64,000 bases of DNA, from assembly GCF_020886115.1 (NCBI RefSeq), contig NZ_AP025185.1, positions 186,001-250,000 of the forward strand. The letters run 5' to 3'. The stretch is from Flavobacterium ammonificans. Lineage in GTDB: Bacteria > Bacteroidota > Bacteroidia > Flavobacteriales > Flavobacteriaceae. Positions 44,565-53,219 of the stretch are shown piece by piece (position 1 is the stretch's first letter; the number at the start of each line of letters is the position of its first letter). Under the pieces are notes generated by a model. The model did no database searches and had not been told where the DNA came from. It worked only from the letters and a program-made list of their open reading frames with translations. The position numbers and the translations under genes are program-made.

Positions 44565-45305
44565 ATGAGTACAGTTAATTTAATTGATAAAAATAATCTT
44601 CCAAAACATCTCGCCATAATTATGGATGGCAATGGTCGTTGGGCTAAAAAACATGGGCTATTTAGAACATTAGGTCATGAAAGCGGAACTAAATCTGTTA
44701 AAAAAATTATTGAAGCCTGTGCAACCCTTGGAATTGAAAATTTAACACTTTACGCATTTTCTACCGAAAATTGGAACAGGCCTAAAATTGAAGTTGAGGC
44801 TTTAATGAAAGTATTAGTTAATTCATTGATTAAAGAATTACCTACACTTGAAAAAAATAATATTAAATTGAATGCCATAGGTAATCTTGAAAAATTACCT
44901 GTAAAAGCTCAGAAAGAATTACAAGATGTAATCAATAAAACGGCTGGAAACACTAAATTAGTTTTAACACTTGCATTAAGTTACGGCTCAAGAGAGGAAC
45001 TAGTAAATGCAGTGAAAAATATAAGTGATAAAGTTAAAAATAATATAATTTCAGTTGACAAAATAGACGATTCAGTTATAAATGAGCATCTTTACACACA
45101 AAACCTCCCAGATGTAGACTTGTTAATCAGAACAAGTGGGGAACATCGGATAAGTAATTTTCTTCTTTGGCAAATTGCTTATGCTGAATTATATTTCACA
45201 GATATTTTATGGCCCGATTTCAAAGAAAGTGATTTATACGAGGCGATACTAAGTTATCAAAAAAGAGAGAGAAGATTTGGAAAAACAAGCGAACAAATTA
45301 AATAA
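44565..45305 (+). CDS. uppS: Isoprenyl transferase (undecaprenyl diphosphate synthase)
   Basis: A 246-residue cis-prenyltransferase making the C55 carrier lipid for peptidoglycan and other glycans. Signature: catalytic Asp in IIMDGNGRWAKKHG (near residue 20), TLYAFSTENWNRP, and the C-terminal RTSGEHRISNFLLWQIAYAE. ATG 44565 was chosen; a longer in-frame start at 44493 would overlap DUF6089 and lacks family similarity. In an operon with DUF6089 and bamA. Confidence 0.96.
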   Translation: MSTVNLIDKNNLPKHLAIIMDGNGRWAKKHGLFRTLGHESGTKSVKKIIEACATLGIENLTLYAFSTENWNRPKIEVEALMKVLVNSLIKELPTLEKNNIKLNAIGNLEKLPVKAQKELQDVINKTAGNTKLVLTLALSYGSREELVNAVKNISDKVKNNIISVDKIDDSVINEHLYTQNLPDVDLLIRTSGEHRISNFLLWQIAYAELYFTDILWPDFKESDLYEAILSYQKRERRFGKTSEQIK

Positions 45306-45312
45306 TTTTTTA

Positions 45313-47982
45313 GTGTTACATAAAAGCATACAATTAGTTCTTAGCCTATTATTATTTGGATTTTTTTTCCAAGCTAGTGCGCAAGAAAGAGTCCCATTTG
45401 ATCAAGGCAAAAAATATTTTCTTGCTGATGTCAATGTTGTTGGTAAGATTACTTTTAATTCTCAAACAGTAGTAACTTTTACTGGACTTGAAAAAGGGAG
45501 CGAAATTAGCGTTCCTGGTGAAGAAATTAGTTCGGCAATCAAAAAGCTAGGTAAACTAGGCTTGTTCAATGAAATCTCTTTTTACGTTAATAAAGTAGAG
45601 AATGATAGTATTTATTTAGACTTACACTTAGAGGAACTTCCAAAATTAAATAAAGTTAGAATTGTCGGTGTTAAAAAGAACAAAATTGAAGGACTTATCA
45701 AAGATAATGGCTTGACGGAAAATAAAGTAGTCAACGAAAACTTAATCACAACTACTAAAAACTACATTGAAAACAAATACAAAAAAGACGGTTTTTTCAA
45801 TACTAAAGTAAATGTAAATACCGTTCAAGATACCTCGACAGTAAATCAGGTCAATATGTTAGTTTCCATTGATAAAGGAACTAAAGTCAAAATTGATAAA
45901 ATTGACTTTATAGGAAACTCTAAACTCTCTGACAAGGCGCTTAAAAAAGCCATGAAAGATACTAAACAAAAGAAGTTTACACGAATTTTTAAAGCTTCTA
46001 AATTTATAAAAGACAAGTACAAAACAGACTTAGAAAAAGTTATTGATGTCTACAAAGAAAAAGGATTCAGAGATGCGCGTATAATTTCTGATACTGTCTC
46101 TTACAACAAAGAAAAAAATGCACTTGCTGTTGGAATTAAAGTAGAGGAAGGAAATCGTTATTATTTTGGAGATATTAAGTTTTTAGGAAATACTGTGTAT
46201 TCTGACCAAGGCTTGAGCAAAGCGCTAGGACTAAGAAAAGGAGATGTTTATAACGGGGTGTTACTTGAAAAAAGAATTGCAGATAAAACTAAACCTGACG
46301 GAGAAGATATAACTAATTTATATCAAAATAACGGTTACTTATTTTCTAGTATTAACGCTGTAGAGGTTAAAACAGCTAATGATACCATTGATTTTGAAAT
46401 CAGAGTAACAGAAGGACCTATTGCCTATTTTAATAAAATAACAGTTGTTGGAAATGACAAAACAAATGATCAAGTTATTTATCGTGAATTACGAACTAAA
46501 CCAGGTGAAAAATACAGTAAAGAACAGCTTGTTAGAACAATTCGAGAAATAGGTCAACTTGGTTTCTTTGATCCTGAAACCATAGATCCTAAGTTTAAAA
46601 ATGTTGATTCAGGAGCAGGAACAGTAGATATTGAATACAATCTAGCCGAAAAAGGCGCTAGTCAAATTGAACTCCAAGGAGGTTATGGAGGCGGTGGATT
46701 CATTGGAACACTTGGTTTGTCCTTTAATAACTTTTCAGCAAAGAATATGTTTAATAAGTCCGCTTACCGACCTCTTCCTATGGGAGACGGACAAAAGGTA
46801 TCGCTAAGACTACAAGCAAGTACTTTCTTTAGAACTTATAGCGCTTCTTTTTCAGAGCCTTGGTTTGGTGGAAAAAAACCAGTTCAATTCAATTCTTCGA
46901 TTTCGTATAGCCAACAATACTTGAATAATTTTATAACCTTTGAAGTAGACAGAACAAAAAGCTTTAACATTCTTACACTTTCTGTTGGAATTGCAAAAAG
47001 GTTAACCGTACCTGATGACTTTTTTGTACTATCACAGTCTGTAAGTTACCAACACTATGAATTGAACAATTACAATACTGGACTATTTACTTTTGGCGAT
47101 GGAACTTCTAGAAATTTAGCCTATACAATAGGAATAACTAGAAATAACAAAGGGGTAAATCCAATCTTTCCAACTTATGGTTCAGAATTTAGTTTCTCTG
47201 CTAAATTTACACCTCCCTATTCTTTATTTGATAATGTTAACTATGCCACTATTGGTTCTCAAGAAGAATATAAATTTAAGTATACTGGATCACCTTATAC
47301 AGGACCTAATGGAATTTTAGTTAATGAAGGAGACTATTTAGAAAGTTTACCAAGCTCAACAAATCCATTCCCAAATAGAGTAGCAAGATTTCAAGATGGA
47401 GCAGCTGATCCTTCAAAAGTAGATCAACAAAAATTTAACTGGTTAGAGTACTATAAAGTTAAATTTAAAGCAGATTGGTATACTAAACTATTTGGAAAAC
47501 TCGTTATGAGAAGTTTATCAGAATTTGGATTTTTAGGGGCTTATAATCAGAGTAGAGGATCTATTCCATTTGAACGTTTTTTCCTTGGAGGAGATGGAAT
47601 GCAAATGTTTGCCATGGATGGTCGTGAAACGATTCAGCTGAGAGGTTATCCAAACAACTCAATTACGCCAATTAATAGTAATGGAGAACAATTAGGTGCA
47701 ACTATCTATAATAAATTTTCATTAGAAATGAGATATCCGATTACATTGAAAGCTTCAGCTTCAATTTATGCCTTAGCCTTTTTAGAAGCAGGATCTTCTT
47801 ATGATTCGTTTAGAAATTACAATCCTTTTGCTTTAAACCGTTCAGCAGGAGTCGGATTAAGAGTATTTATGCCTGCCTTTGGTCTACTTGGTATTGACTT
47901 TGCAAAAGGTTTTGATGCATTGCCAGGACAAAGCGCGCCAAATGGATGGGAAACCCACTTTATTATTGGTCAACAATTTTAA
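45313..47982 (+). CDS. bamA: Outer membrane protein assembly factor BamA
   Basis: Central Omp85 protein that inserts beta barrels into the outer membrane. Signal peptide HKSIQLVLSLLLFGFFFQAS then AQ. About five POTRA repeats follow in the N-terminal half (for example FLADVNVVGKITFNSQTVVT and VRIVGVKKNKIEGLI; TKVKIDKIDFIGNSKLSDKA; YFGDIKFLGNTVYSDQGLSK; YFNKITVVGNDKTNDQVIYR). A 16-stranded barrel closes the protein, with VGLRVFMPAFGLLGIDFAKG near the end. I chose GTG 45313, 8 bases after uppS; the open frame also has a TTG at 45277 overlapping uppS. Length is typical for Bacteroidota. Confidence 0.95.
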   Translation: MLHKSIQLVLSLLLFGFFFQASAQERVPFDQGKKYFLADVNVVGKITFNSQTVVTFTGLEKGSEISVPGEEISSAIKKLGKLGLFNEISFYVNKVENDSIYLDLHLEELPKLNKVRIVGVKKNKIEGLIKDNGLTENKVVNENLITTTKNYIENKYKKDGFFNTKVNVNTVQDTSTVNQVNMLVSIDKGTKVKIDKIDFIGNSKLSDKALKKAMKDTKQKKFTRIFKASKFIKDKYKTDLEKVIDVYKEKGFRDARIISDTVSYNKEKNALAVGIKVEEGNRYYFGDIKFLGNTVYSDQGLSKALGLRKGDVYNGVLLEKRIADKTKPDGEDITNLYQNNGYLFSSINAVEVKTANDTIDFEIRVTEGPIAYFNKITVVGNDKTNDQVIYRELRTKPGEKYSKEQLVRTIREIGQLGFFDPETIDPKFKNVDSGAGTVDIEYNLAEKGASQIELQGGYGGGGFIGTLGLSFNNFSAKNMFNKSAYRPLPMGDGQKVSLRLQASTFFRTYSASFSEPWFGGKKPVQFNSSISYSQQYLNNFITFEVDRTKSFNILTLSVGIAKRLTVPDDFFVLSQSVSYQHYELNNYNTGLFTFGDGTSRNLAYTIGITRNNKGVNPIFPTYGSEFSFSAKFTPPYSLFDNVNYATIGSQEEYKFKYTGSPYTGPNGILVNEGDYLESLPSSTNPFPNRVARFQDGAADPSKVDQQKFNWLEYYKVKFKADWYTKLFGKLVMRSLSEFGFLGAYNQSRGSIPFERFFLGGDGMQMFAMDGRETIQLRGYPNNSITPINSNGEQLGATIYNKFSLEMRYPITLKASASIYALAFLEAGSSYDSFRNYNPFALNRSAGVGLRVFMPAFGLLGIDFAKGFDALPGQSAPNGWETHFIIGQQF

Positions 47983-48016
47983 TTTAAATTATCTGTTTTG
48001 ATTTTTTAAAAAGATT

Positions 48017-49222
48017 ATGAGAAAACAAATATTATTTCTATTTTTAACCCTGAATGCTTTCTTTTCTCTAGCGGGACAAGTGAAAGGTCCAAGAATTGGT
48101 TATATAGATATGGAATATATTTTACAAAATGTTTCCAATTATAAAGAAGCACAAAATCAATTAGAGGAGAAAGCAATTAAGTGGAAACAAGAAATAGAAA
48201 CAAAAAAGAATAGCATTCAAAAACTTGTTGATGAATTAAAAACAGAAAAGGCTCTTTTAACGAAAGAATTAATAGAAGAGCGTGAAGCAGAAATACACTA
48301 TCTTGAAAAAGAAGTTTTAGAATTTCAACAAAAAAGGTTTGGTGCCAATGGGGATTTAATGCAGCAAAAGTTAATTTTAACCAAGCCTGTTCAAGATCAA
48401 GTTTTTACAACGGTACAAGATATTGCTGAAGCCAAACAATTTGATTTTATTTTTGACAAATCTTCTGATTTAACCATATTATTTGCTGCTAAGAAATTCG
48501 ATATAAGTGATCAGGTGTTACGTGTAATTAACCGAACCGAAAAACGGGAGCAGTTAACCAAAAAGCAACAAAAAAACCTAGAAGAAAAAGAAAATAAAGA
48601 AGATGCTCTTGATGAAAATGATACTTTAAAAGAGAGACAAAAGATTTTAGATGCCAGAAAAGAAGAAAGAGAAAAGATACTTGCTGATCGAAAACAACTT
48701 CAAGAAGCAAAGAAAAAAGAGTTTGACGATCGAAGAAAAAAATTAGCTGAAGAAAAACTAGCAAAAAAGAATAGTAGTACTTCTTCGAATACAGGTACTG
48801 AAAAAGCTGCTAATGACAATGCTTCAAAAGAAAAGCTGCAAGCGGCAGAATTAGCAAGAAAAAAACAAGCAGAAGAAAAACAAATTCTTCTTGATGAACG
48901 TAAGAAGGTTATTGAGGATAACAAAAAAGCGTTAGAGGAAAAAAGAAAAAAGGCGATTGAAGATCGTGAAAATAAAAAAAATGGAACGGTTTCTGAAAAA
49001 GTTACAACTGATGTAAGTAAAGTTGACTCAACCAAAATTAAAATTGAAGAAGCTAAACTCAAACAAGCGAATGCAAAACAAAAAGCTATTGAGGATCGTA
49101 AAAAACTTTTAGAGGAAAATAAAAAAGCAGCAGAAGAAAAAAGAAATAAAATTATTGAAGAAAGAGCTGCAGCAAAAAAAGCAGCAGAAGAAAAATTAAA
49201 ATCAAATACAAACAAAAATTAA
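48017..49222 (+). CDS. OmpH/Skp-like protein with long charged C-terminal coiled coil
   Basis: A 401-residue exported protein. After a signal peptide (MRKQILFLFLTLNAFFSLAG), residues ~22-165 match the OmpH/Skp periplasmic chaperone: RIGYIDMEYILQNVSNYKEA, a helical arm, and QFDFIFDKSSDLTILFAAKK. Residues ~175-401 are an unusual extension of highly charged Lys/Glu/Arg/Asp repeats (for example EEKRKKAIEDRENKKNG, EENKKAAEEKRNKIIEERAA), predicted as a continuous coiled coil. Skp proteins bind unfolded outer-membrane proteins and hand them to BamA. It follows bamA by 34 bases and precedes a normal-length Skp. Confidence 0.87.
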   Translation: MRKQILFLFLTLNAFFSLAGQVKGPRIGYIDMEYILQNVSNYKEAQNQLEEKAIKWKQEIETKKNSIQKLVDELKTEKALLTKELIEEREAEIHYLEKEVLEFQQKRFGANGDLMQQKLILTKPVQDQVFTTVQDIAEAKQFDFIFDKSSDLTILFAAKKFDISDQVLRVINRTEKREQLTKKQQKNLEEKENKEDALDENDTLKERQKILDARKEEREKILADRKQLQEAKKKEFDDRRKKLAEEKLAKKNSSTSSNTGTEKAANDNASKEKLQAAELARKKQAEEKQILLDERKKVIEDNKKALEEKRKKAIEDRENKKNGTVSEKVTTDVSKVDSTKIKIEEAKLKQANAKQKAIEDRKKLLEENKKAAEEKRNKIIEERAAAKKAAEEKLKSNTNKN

Positions 49223-49242
49223 TTATTAAACACTTTTAGAAA

Positions 49243-49740
49243 ATGAAACAAATCAAGACTTTATTAATCGCAGCAATAGTATTCTTAGGAGCTAATCAAA
49301 TTTCGGCACAAACTAAAACTGCTCACGTAGACGTAAACGAAATTATGGCTAAAATGCCTGCTATGTTAGACGCTCAAAAACAATTAGAAAAATTGAGTAC
49401 TACTTACGATTCTGAGTATAAAAAAATGGTTGAGGAATACCAAGGTAAGTTAAAAAAATACGAAGCAGAAGCGGCTACTGTAACTGAGGCTGTTAATGGA
49501 GAGCGCTCTAAAGAAGTACAAGACATGCAAAAAAGAATTGTTGATTATAGAGATAATGCTCAAAAAGAATTACAACAAAAAGAATCGGATATCGTAAAAC
49601 CAATAATGGAAAAAGTGAGAGCATCTATCCAAAAAGTTGGAAAAGCAAAAGGATTCCAATATGTTCTAGATGGTTCTTCTCTACTTTTAGCAGATGGTAC
49701 CAACTTAACTGCTGATGTTAAAAAGGATTTAGGTTTCTAA
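49243..49740 (+). CDS. OmpH/Skp-family periplasmic chaperone
   Basis: A 165-residue protein of typical Skp length, with a signal peptide (MKQIKTLLIAAIVFLGANQI then SAQ). The body pattern is conserved: THVDVNEIMAKMP-like start (KTAHVDVNEIMAKMPAMLDA), long helical arms with Lys/Glu, and the closing SIQKVGKAKGFQYVLDGSS. It should guard unfolded outer-membrane proteins for BamA, encoded two genes upstream. Ends the bamA run, followed by a terminator. Confidence 0.92.
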   Translation: MKQIKTLLIAAIVFLGANQISAQTKTAHVDVNEIMAKMPAMLDAQKQLEKLSTTYDSEYKKMVEEYQGKLKKYEAEAATVTEAVNGERSKEVQDMQKRIVDYRDNAQKELQQKESDIVKPIMEKVRASIQKVGKAKGFQYVLDGSSLLLADGTNLTADVKKDLGF

Positions 49741-49763
49741 TTTAAACCTCACACTATTATCTC

Positions 49764-49796
49764 AACTGCTCCCTACAACAAGGAGCAGTTTTTTTA
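49764..49796 (+). terminator. Terminator downstream of the skp gene
   Basis: Stem ACTGCTCC / GGAGCAGT with a 9-base loop, then T7. Confidence 0.88.
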
Positions 49797-49836
49797 TGCA
49801 TTAATAAAATATATAGGAAATTTAAATTGTAGTAGG

Positions 49837-49844
49837 TAACTTTG
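49837..49844 (+). promoter_or_regulatory. -7 box TAACTTTG directly before murI
   Basis: Matches TAnnTTTG and ends only 4 bases before the murI ATG. Transcription would start at or next to the start codon, implying a leaderless or nearly leaderless mRNA. Confidence 0.5.
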
Positions 49845-49848
49845 TTGT

Positions 49849-50625
49849 ATGGAGAATAACCAACCTATCGGTATTTTTGACTCAGGCATTGGAGGGACAT
49901 CCATTTGGCAAGAAATACATCAATTACTACCTAATGAAAAAACTATCTATCTTGCTGATAGTATAAATGCTCCTTATGGTCAAAAATCAAAGCAAGAAAT
50001 AATTGACTTAAGTTGCAAAAACACAGAATTCCTTTTAAATAGGGATTGCAAGCTAATCGTAGTAGCTTGTAATACTGCTACAACTAATGCTATTCAAGAA
50101 TTAAGAGCCAAATACACTATTCCCTTCATTGGCATAGAACCTGCAATTAAACCCGCGGCAACTAACTCAAAGACACAAACAATAGGAATATTAGCTACCA
50201 AAGGCACTCTAAATAGTGAGCTTTTCCATAAGGCAACAGAAATGTATCAGGATACCAAAATAGTGGAACAAGTAGGACATGGTTTAGTTCAACTTATTGA
50301 AGGTGGACAAATCAACTCTACAGAAATGGAACAACTACTTCACTCCTATCTTCAACCGATGATTGAGGCTAATATCGATTATTTGGTACTGGGATGTAGT
50401 CATTATCCTTATCTGATTCCTCAAATTAAAAAAATACTTCCAGCACATATCCAAATTATTGATTCAGGACAGGCTGTTGCTAGGCAAACTCAAAAAGTTT
50501 TAGAAGAAAAAGTTGGGTTTTCTAGTTTAAAATTACCCGATCCGATTTTTTATTCAAATACAGATCCTAAAGTCTTATCAGCTATTTTAATGGATAACTT
50601 TAGAATAGAAAAAATCGACTTTTAA
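49849..50625 (+). CDS. murI: Glutamate racemase
   Basis: Makes D-glutamate for peptidoglycan in the cytoplasm. The 258-residue protein has the two catalytic cysteines in VVACNTATTNAI (~residue 74) and VLGCSHYPYL (~residue 184). The acidic region IGIFDSGIGGTSI and ADSINAPYGQKS are typical. Length is normal. It is separated from the skp gene by a terminator and converges with the carbonic anhydrase gene. Confidence 0.96.
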   Translation: MENNQPIGIFDSGIGGTSIWQEIHQLLPNEKTIYLADSINAPYGQKSKQEIIDLSCKNTEFLLNRDCKLIVVACNTATTNAIQELRAKYTIPFIGIEPAIKPAATNSKTQTIGILATKGTLNSELFHKATEMYQDTKIVEQVGHGLVQLIEGGQINSTEMEQLLHSYLQPMIEANIDYLVLGCSHYPYLIPQIKKILPAHIQIIDSGQAVARQTQKVLEEKVGFSSLKLPDPIFYSNTDPKVLSAILMDNFRIEKIDF

Positions 50626-50632
50626 GCGAATA

Positions 50633-51148
50633 TTATTCGTCTTTAAACCAACCTGAATACATTACATAATTATTTGATATCCTTTCAATTTCGCCTGCAA
50701 AATCGGATTGATCAATATCTTTCACTTTTTTAGCAGGAACACCCGCCCAAATCGTCCCTGATTCTACAACAGTATTTTGGGTAATCACAGCACCTGCTGC
50801 AACAATTGAATTACTTTCAATAACACAATTATCCATCACTATAGCCCCCATTCCAATTAATACATTGTCTTTAATCACACAGCCGTGAACAATTGCATTA
50901 TGCCCAATAGAGACGTTACTACCAATAATTGTTGGATGCTTTTGATAGGTGCAATGCACCACTGCACCATCTTGAATATTAACTTTGTTGCCAATAGAGA
51001 TAAAATTAACATCTCCCCTAATAACGGCATTAAACCAAACGCTGCACGAATGTCCAAAACTAACTTCACCTACAATAGTTGCATTTTCAGCAACATAACA
51101 ATCTTCAGGAATTACGGGTGATTTCCCATTAACGGATTTAACTAACAT
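50633..51148 (-). CDS. Gamma-carbonic anhydrase family protein
   Basis: A 171-residue left-handed beta-helix protein built from hexapeptide repeats (GEVSFGHSCSVWFNAVIRGD, IGNKVNIQDGAVVHC, IGSNVSIGHNAIVHGCVI, VLIGMGAIVMDNCVI). The three zinc-ligand histidines of gamma-class enzymes are present: AVVHC, and both in IGHNAIVHG. It may be a true carbonic anhydrase or a YrdA/PaaY-like relative of unknown substrate. It is 18 bases after the PorP/SprF gene. Confidence 0.9.
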   Translation of the reverse strand: MLVKSVNGKSPVIPEDCYVAENATIVGEVSFGHSCSVWFNAVIRGDVNFISIGNKVNIQDGAVVHCTYQKHPTIIGSNVSIGHNAIVHGCVIKDNVLIGMGAIVMDNCVIESNSIVAAGAVITQNTVVESGTIWAGVPAKKVKDIDQSDFAGEIERISNNYVMYSGWFKDE

Positions 51149-51166
51149 AAAAATTTATTATAAAAA

Positions 51167-52150
51167 TTATAAAGTGGTTCCAATATAATACTCTTGTTTG
51201 CAATTAAAATTAAAACCTAAAGTAATTTGATGATACGCCCCTTGATCAAATAAGATAGGCCCTGAAACTCTTGAATACGTGTATCCTATCATTAATTGTT
51301 TGTAAGTTACGCCAAAAAAAGGAGTAACGTATTGCAGTTTTTGACTTGAAACAGCTGTTCCGTTTAAATATTGTGCTCCTTCAAAACTTCGTCTATACGA
51401 TAATCCGCCCCATAAAGATCCAATTCCTTGAAGTAAATCTTTATGTACTTTCAAATTAAAATCAACTAATTTCTCTTTTGTAGCATCAATCATTTGAAAC
51501 AAAATAGACGGCTCCCAGAGTATTTTTTGTTTATCCCCAAAGGCATAGCCAGTACTGAAAATATACCTCCTAATATTCCTGCTTTCAAAATCACTGTATA
51601 TTTTTCGTTTAGATTCAACTGCCCCCAGCACTGTTGCGTGAACATAAAAATTAAGAAAGTTATAGGAAACCCCTACATCCACATTAAAATTGGAACTTCT
51701 TTGTATCTCCCCTGTATTTAATGGATCGTATTCTGTAAAACTAGTTTCGTCTAATTGTCTTTGAACCATACCCGTACTCATTCCAAAAGAAAGCTGATTC
51801 AAATCGATATCATCTCTGGAAAACATAATATGATGTGCATAGGTTACTTTAGCTCCTTTTTGGGAATGGTATCCATTTTTGTCATTAAAAATAATAACAC
51901 CTAATCCTGATTTGTCAGTTACCCGCATATTAAGACTGGCAGTTTGAAGTTCTGGAGCTTCATCTTGACCAAACCATTGTTTACGCCCGGTTATTCTTAA
52001 TTTATCACAACTAGATGCTCCAGCCATAGATGGATGAAGTAAATAATAATTATCCGTTAAATAATCAGAATATACAGGGATCCCATCCTGTGAAAAAGAT
52101 GTAAATGAAAGTAATAAAAATAAAATTAAAAATTTCAATTTATTGTACAT
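51167..52150 (-). CDS. PorP/SprF family type IX secretion membrane protein
   Basis: A 327-residue outer-membrane beta-barrel with a signal peptide (LKFLILFLLLSFTSFSQ). Typical PorP/SprF segments: IPVYSDYLTDNYYLLHPSMA near the N-terminus, CDKLRITGRKQWFGQDEAPE, YAHHIMFSRDDIDLNQLSFG and the end strand ITLGFNFNCKQEYYIGTTL. These proteins assist secretion of particular T9SS type B cargo such as SprB in F. johnsoniae (established). No cargo gene is adjacent; the type B lectin protein at 27377-29509 is a possible client, but this is a guess. Confidence 0.88.
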   Translation of the reverse strand: MYNKLKFLILFLLLSFTSFSQDGIPVYSDYLTDNYYLLHPSMAGASSCDKLRITGRKQWFGQDEAPELQTASLNMRVTDKSGLGVIIFNDKNGYHSQKGAKVTYAHHIMFSRDDIDLNQLSFGMSTGMVQRQLDETSFTEYDPLNTGEIQRSSNFNVDVGVSYNFLNFYVHATVLGAVESKRKIYSDFESRNIRRYIFSTGYAFGDKQKILWEPSILFQMIDATKEKLVDFNLKVHKDLLQGIGSLWGGLSYRRSFEGAQYLNGTAVSSQKLQYVTPFFGVTYKQLMIGYTYSRVSGPILFDQGAYHQITLGFNFNCKQEYYIGTTL

Positions 52151-52243
52151 TCTAATGGTATTAAAATACTTAAACTAACGTTAATTGTATGTTAGTATTG
52201 CATATAATTACCAAATATAACTATTCAAAGAAAATAACTTTAG

Positions 52244-52251
52244 TAAATTTG
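52244..52251 (+). promoter_or_regulatory. -7 box TAAATTTG of the nfu gene
   Basis: Matches TAnnTTTG, 16 bases before the ATG; no good -33 TTG. Confidence 0.5.
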
Positions 52252-52267
52252 CAAAAAAATAAAACTC

Positions 52268-53167
52268 ATGATGAAAGTTACTATAAAAGAGACTCAGAAT
52301 CCAACTATACTAAAATTTGAATTCCCAGATTTTATTACGCAAAATGAAAACTTTGAATTTAAAAATATCGACGAAGCGGGGAATTCTCCGTTAGCGCAAC
52401 AACTCTTTTATCTTCCATTTGTTAAAACAGTTTACATTTCAGGAAATTTTATAGCTATTGAACGCTTTAGCATTGTAGAATGGGATGATGTGAAAGAAGC
52501 TGTTGCAGAACAAATTGAAAAACACGTGAATGAAGGTGGTGTTATTGTTAAACAAGAGGATAACAAAACAAAAAAACAACCCATTACTGTTTATGGAGAA
52601 ACAACTCCAAATCCGTCAGCATTAAAATTTGTGGTGAGTAGAATGTTGACTAAAACAGCGGTTGAGTACAAAAATATAGACCAAACAAGTTCATCACCTC
52701 TTGCTAAAGAATTATTCAAATTTCCATATGTAAAAGAGATTTTTATTGATGAAAATTATATATCGGTAACCAAATACGACATCAATAATTGGGATGAAAT
52801 TACGCTAGAAATTCGCAGTTTCATTAAACAATTCATTGAAAATGGGGGGACTGTTTTAGAAGAAAATTTTGTTCAAGAAACACTTGTTGAAGAAACAAAA
52901 AAGACAGAAGAATTCGACAACTTAGATGTTACTTCTCAGAAAATTATCAATATTTTAGAAGAGTATGTAAAACCAGCCGTTGCTGCTGATGGGGGAAATA
53001 TTGCTTTCGAATCTTTTGACGAAGAAAATAAAATCGTGAAAGTCATTTTACAAGGTGCTTGTAGCGGTTGTCCATCTTCTACATTCACATTAAAAAGCGG
53101 CATTGAAGGCTTGCTCAAAAGTATGCTTAACGATGACAGTATTATAGTCGAAGCGGCAAACGCTTAA
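52268..53167 (+). CDS. nfu: NifU/Nfu-type Fe-S scaffold with duplicated Nfu N-terminal domain
   Basis: A 299-residue protein. Two related Nfu-N domains lie in tandem: residues ~1-92 (FKNIDEAGNSPLAQQLFYLP, FVKTVYISGNFIAIERFSIV) and ~108-200 (YKNIDQTSSSPLAKELFKFP, YVKEIFIDENYISVTKYDIN). They are followed by a NifU C-terminal domain (~220-296) with the cluster-binding CxxC in LQGACSGCPSSTFTLKSGIE and PAVAADGGNIAFESF. It carries or transfers Fe-S clusters to target enzymes. Own promoter and terminator. Confidence 0.93.
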   Translation: MMKVTIKETQNPTILKFEFPDFITQNENFEFKNIDEAGNSPLAQQLFYLPFVKTVYISGNFIAIERFSIVEWDDVKEAVAEQIEKHVNEGGVIVKQEDNKTKKQPITVYGETTPNPSALKFVVSRMLTKTAVEYKNIDQTSSSPLAKELFKFPYVKEIFIDENYISVTKYDINNWDEITLEIRSFIKQFIENGGTVLEENFVQETLVEETKKTEEFDNLDVTSQKIINILEEYVKPAVAADGGNIAFESFDEENKIVKVILQGACSGCPSSTFTLKSGIEGLLKSMLNDDSIIVEAANA

Positions 53168-53177
53168 ACATTACACT

Positions 53178-53208
53178 AAAAAGCGTTTCTTTATGAGACG
53201 CTTTTTTT
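53178..53208 (+). terminator. Terminator downstream of nfu
   Basis: Stem AAAAAGCGT-TTC / GAG-ACGCTTTTT with a TTTAT loop and a trailing T run. Confidence 0.8.
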
Positions 53209-53219
53209 AGCTACTCAAA

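Noticed and set aside
48528..49215. Long antisense open frames (up to 171 residues) on the minus strand
   Set aside because: They are mirror frames of the Lys/Glu-rich coiled-coil tail of the Skp-like gene and give Phe/Ser/Leu-rich low-complexity translations without a family pattern.
52174..52196. ACTAAC...GTTAGT inverted repeat between the PorP/SprF and nfu genes
   Set aside because: Only six-base arms; too short to support an operator call in such AT-rich DNA.
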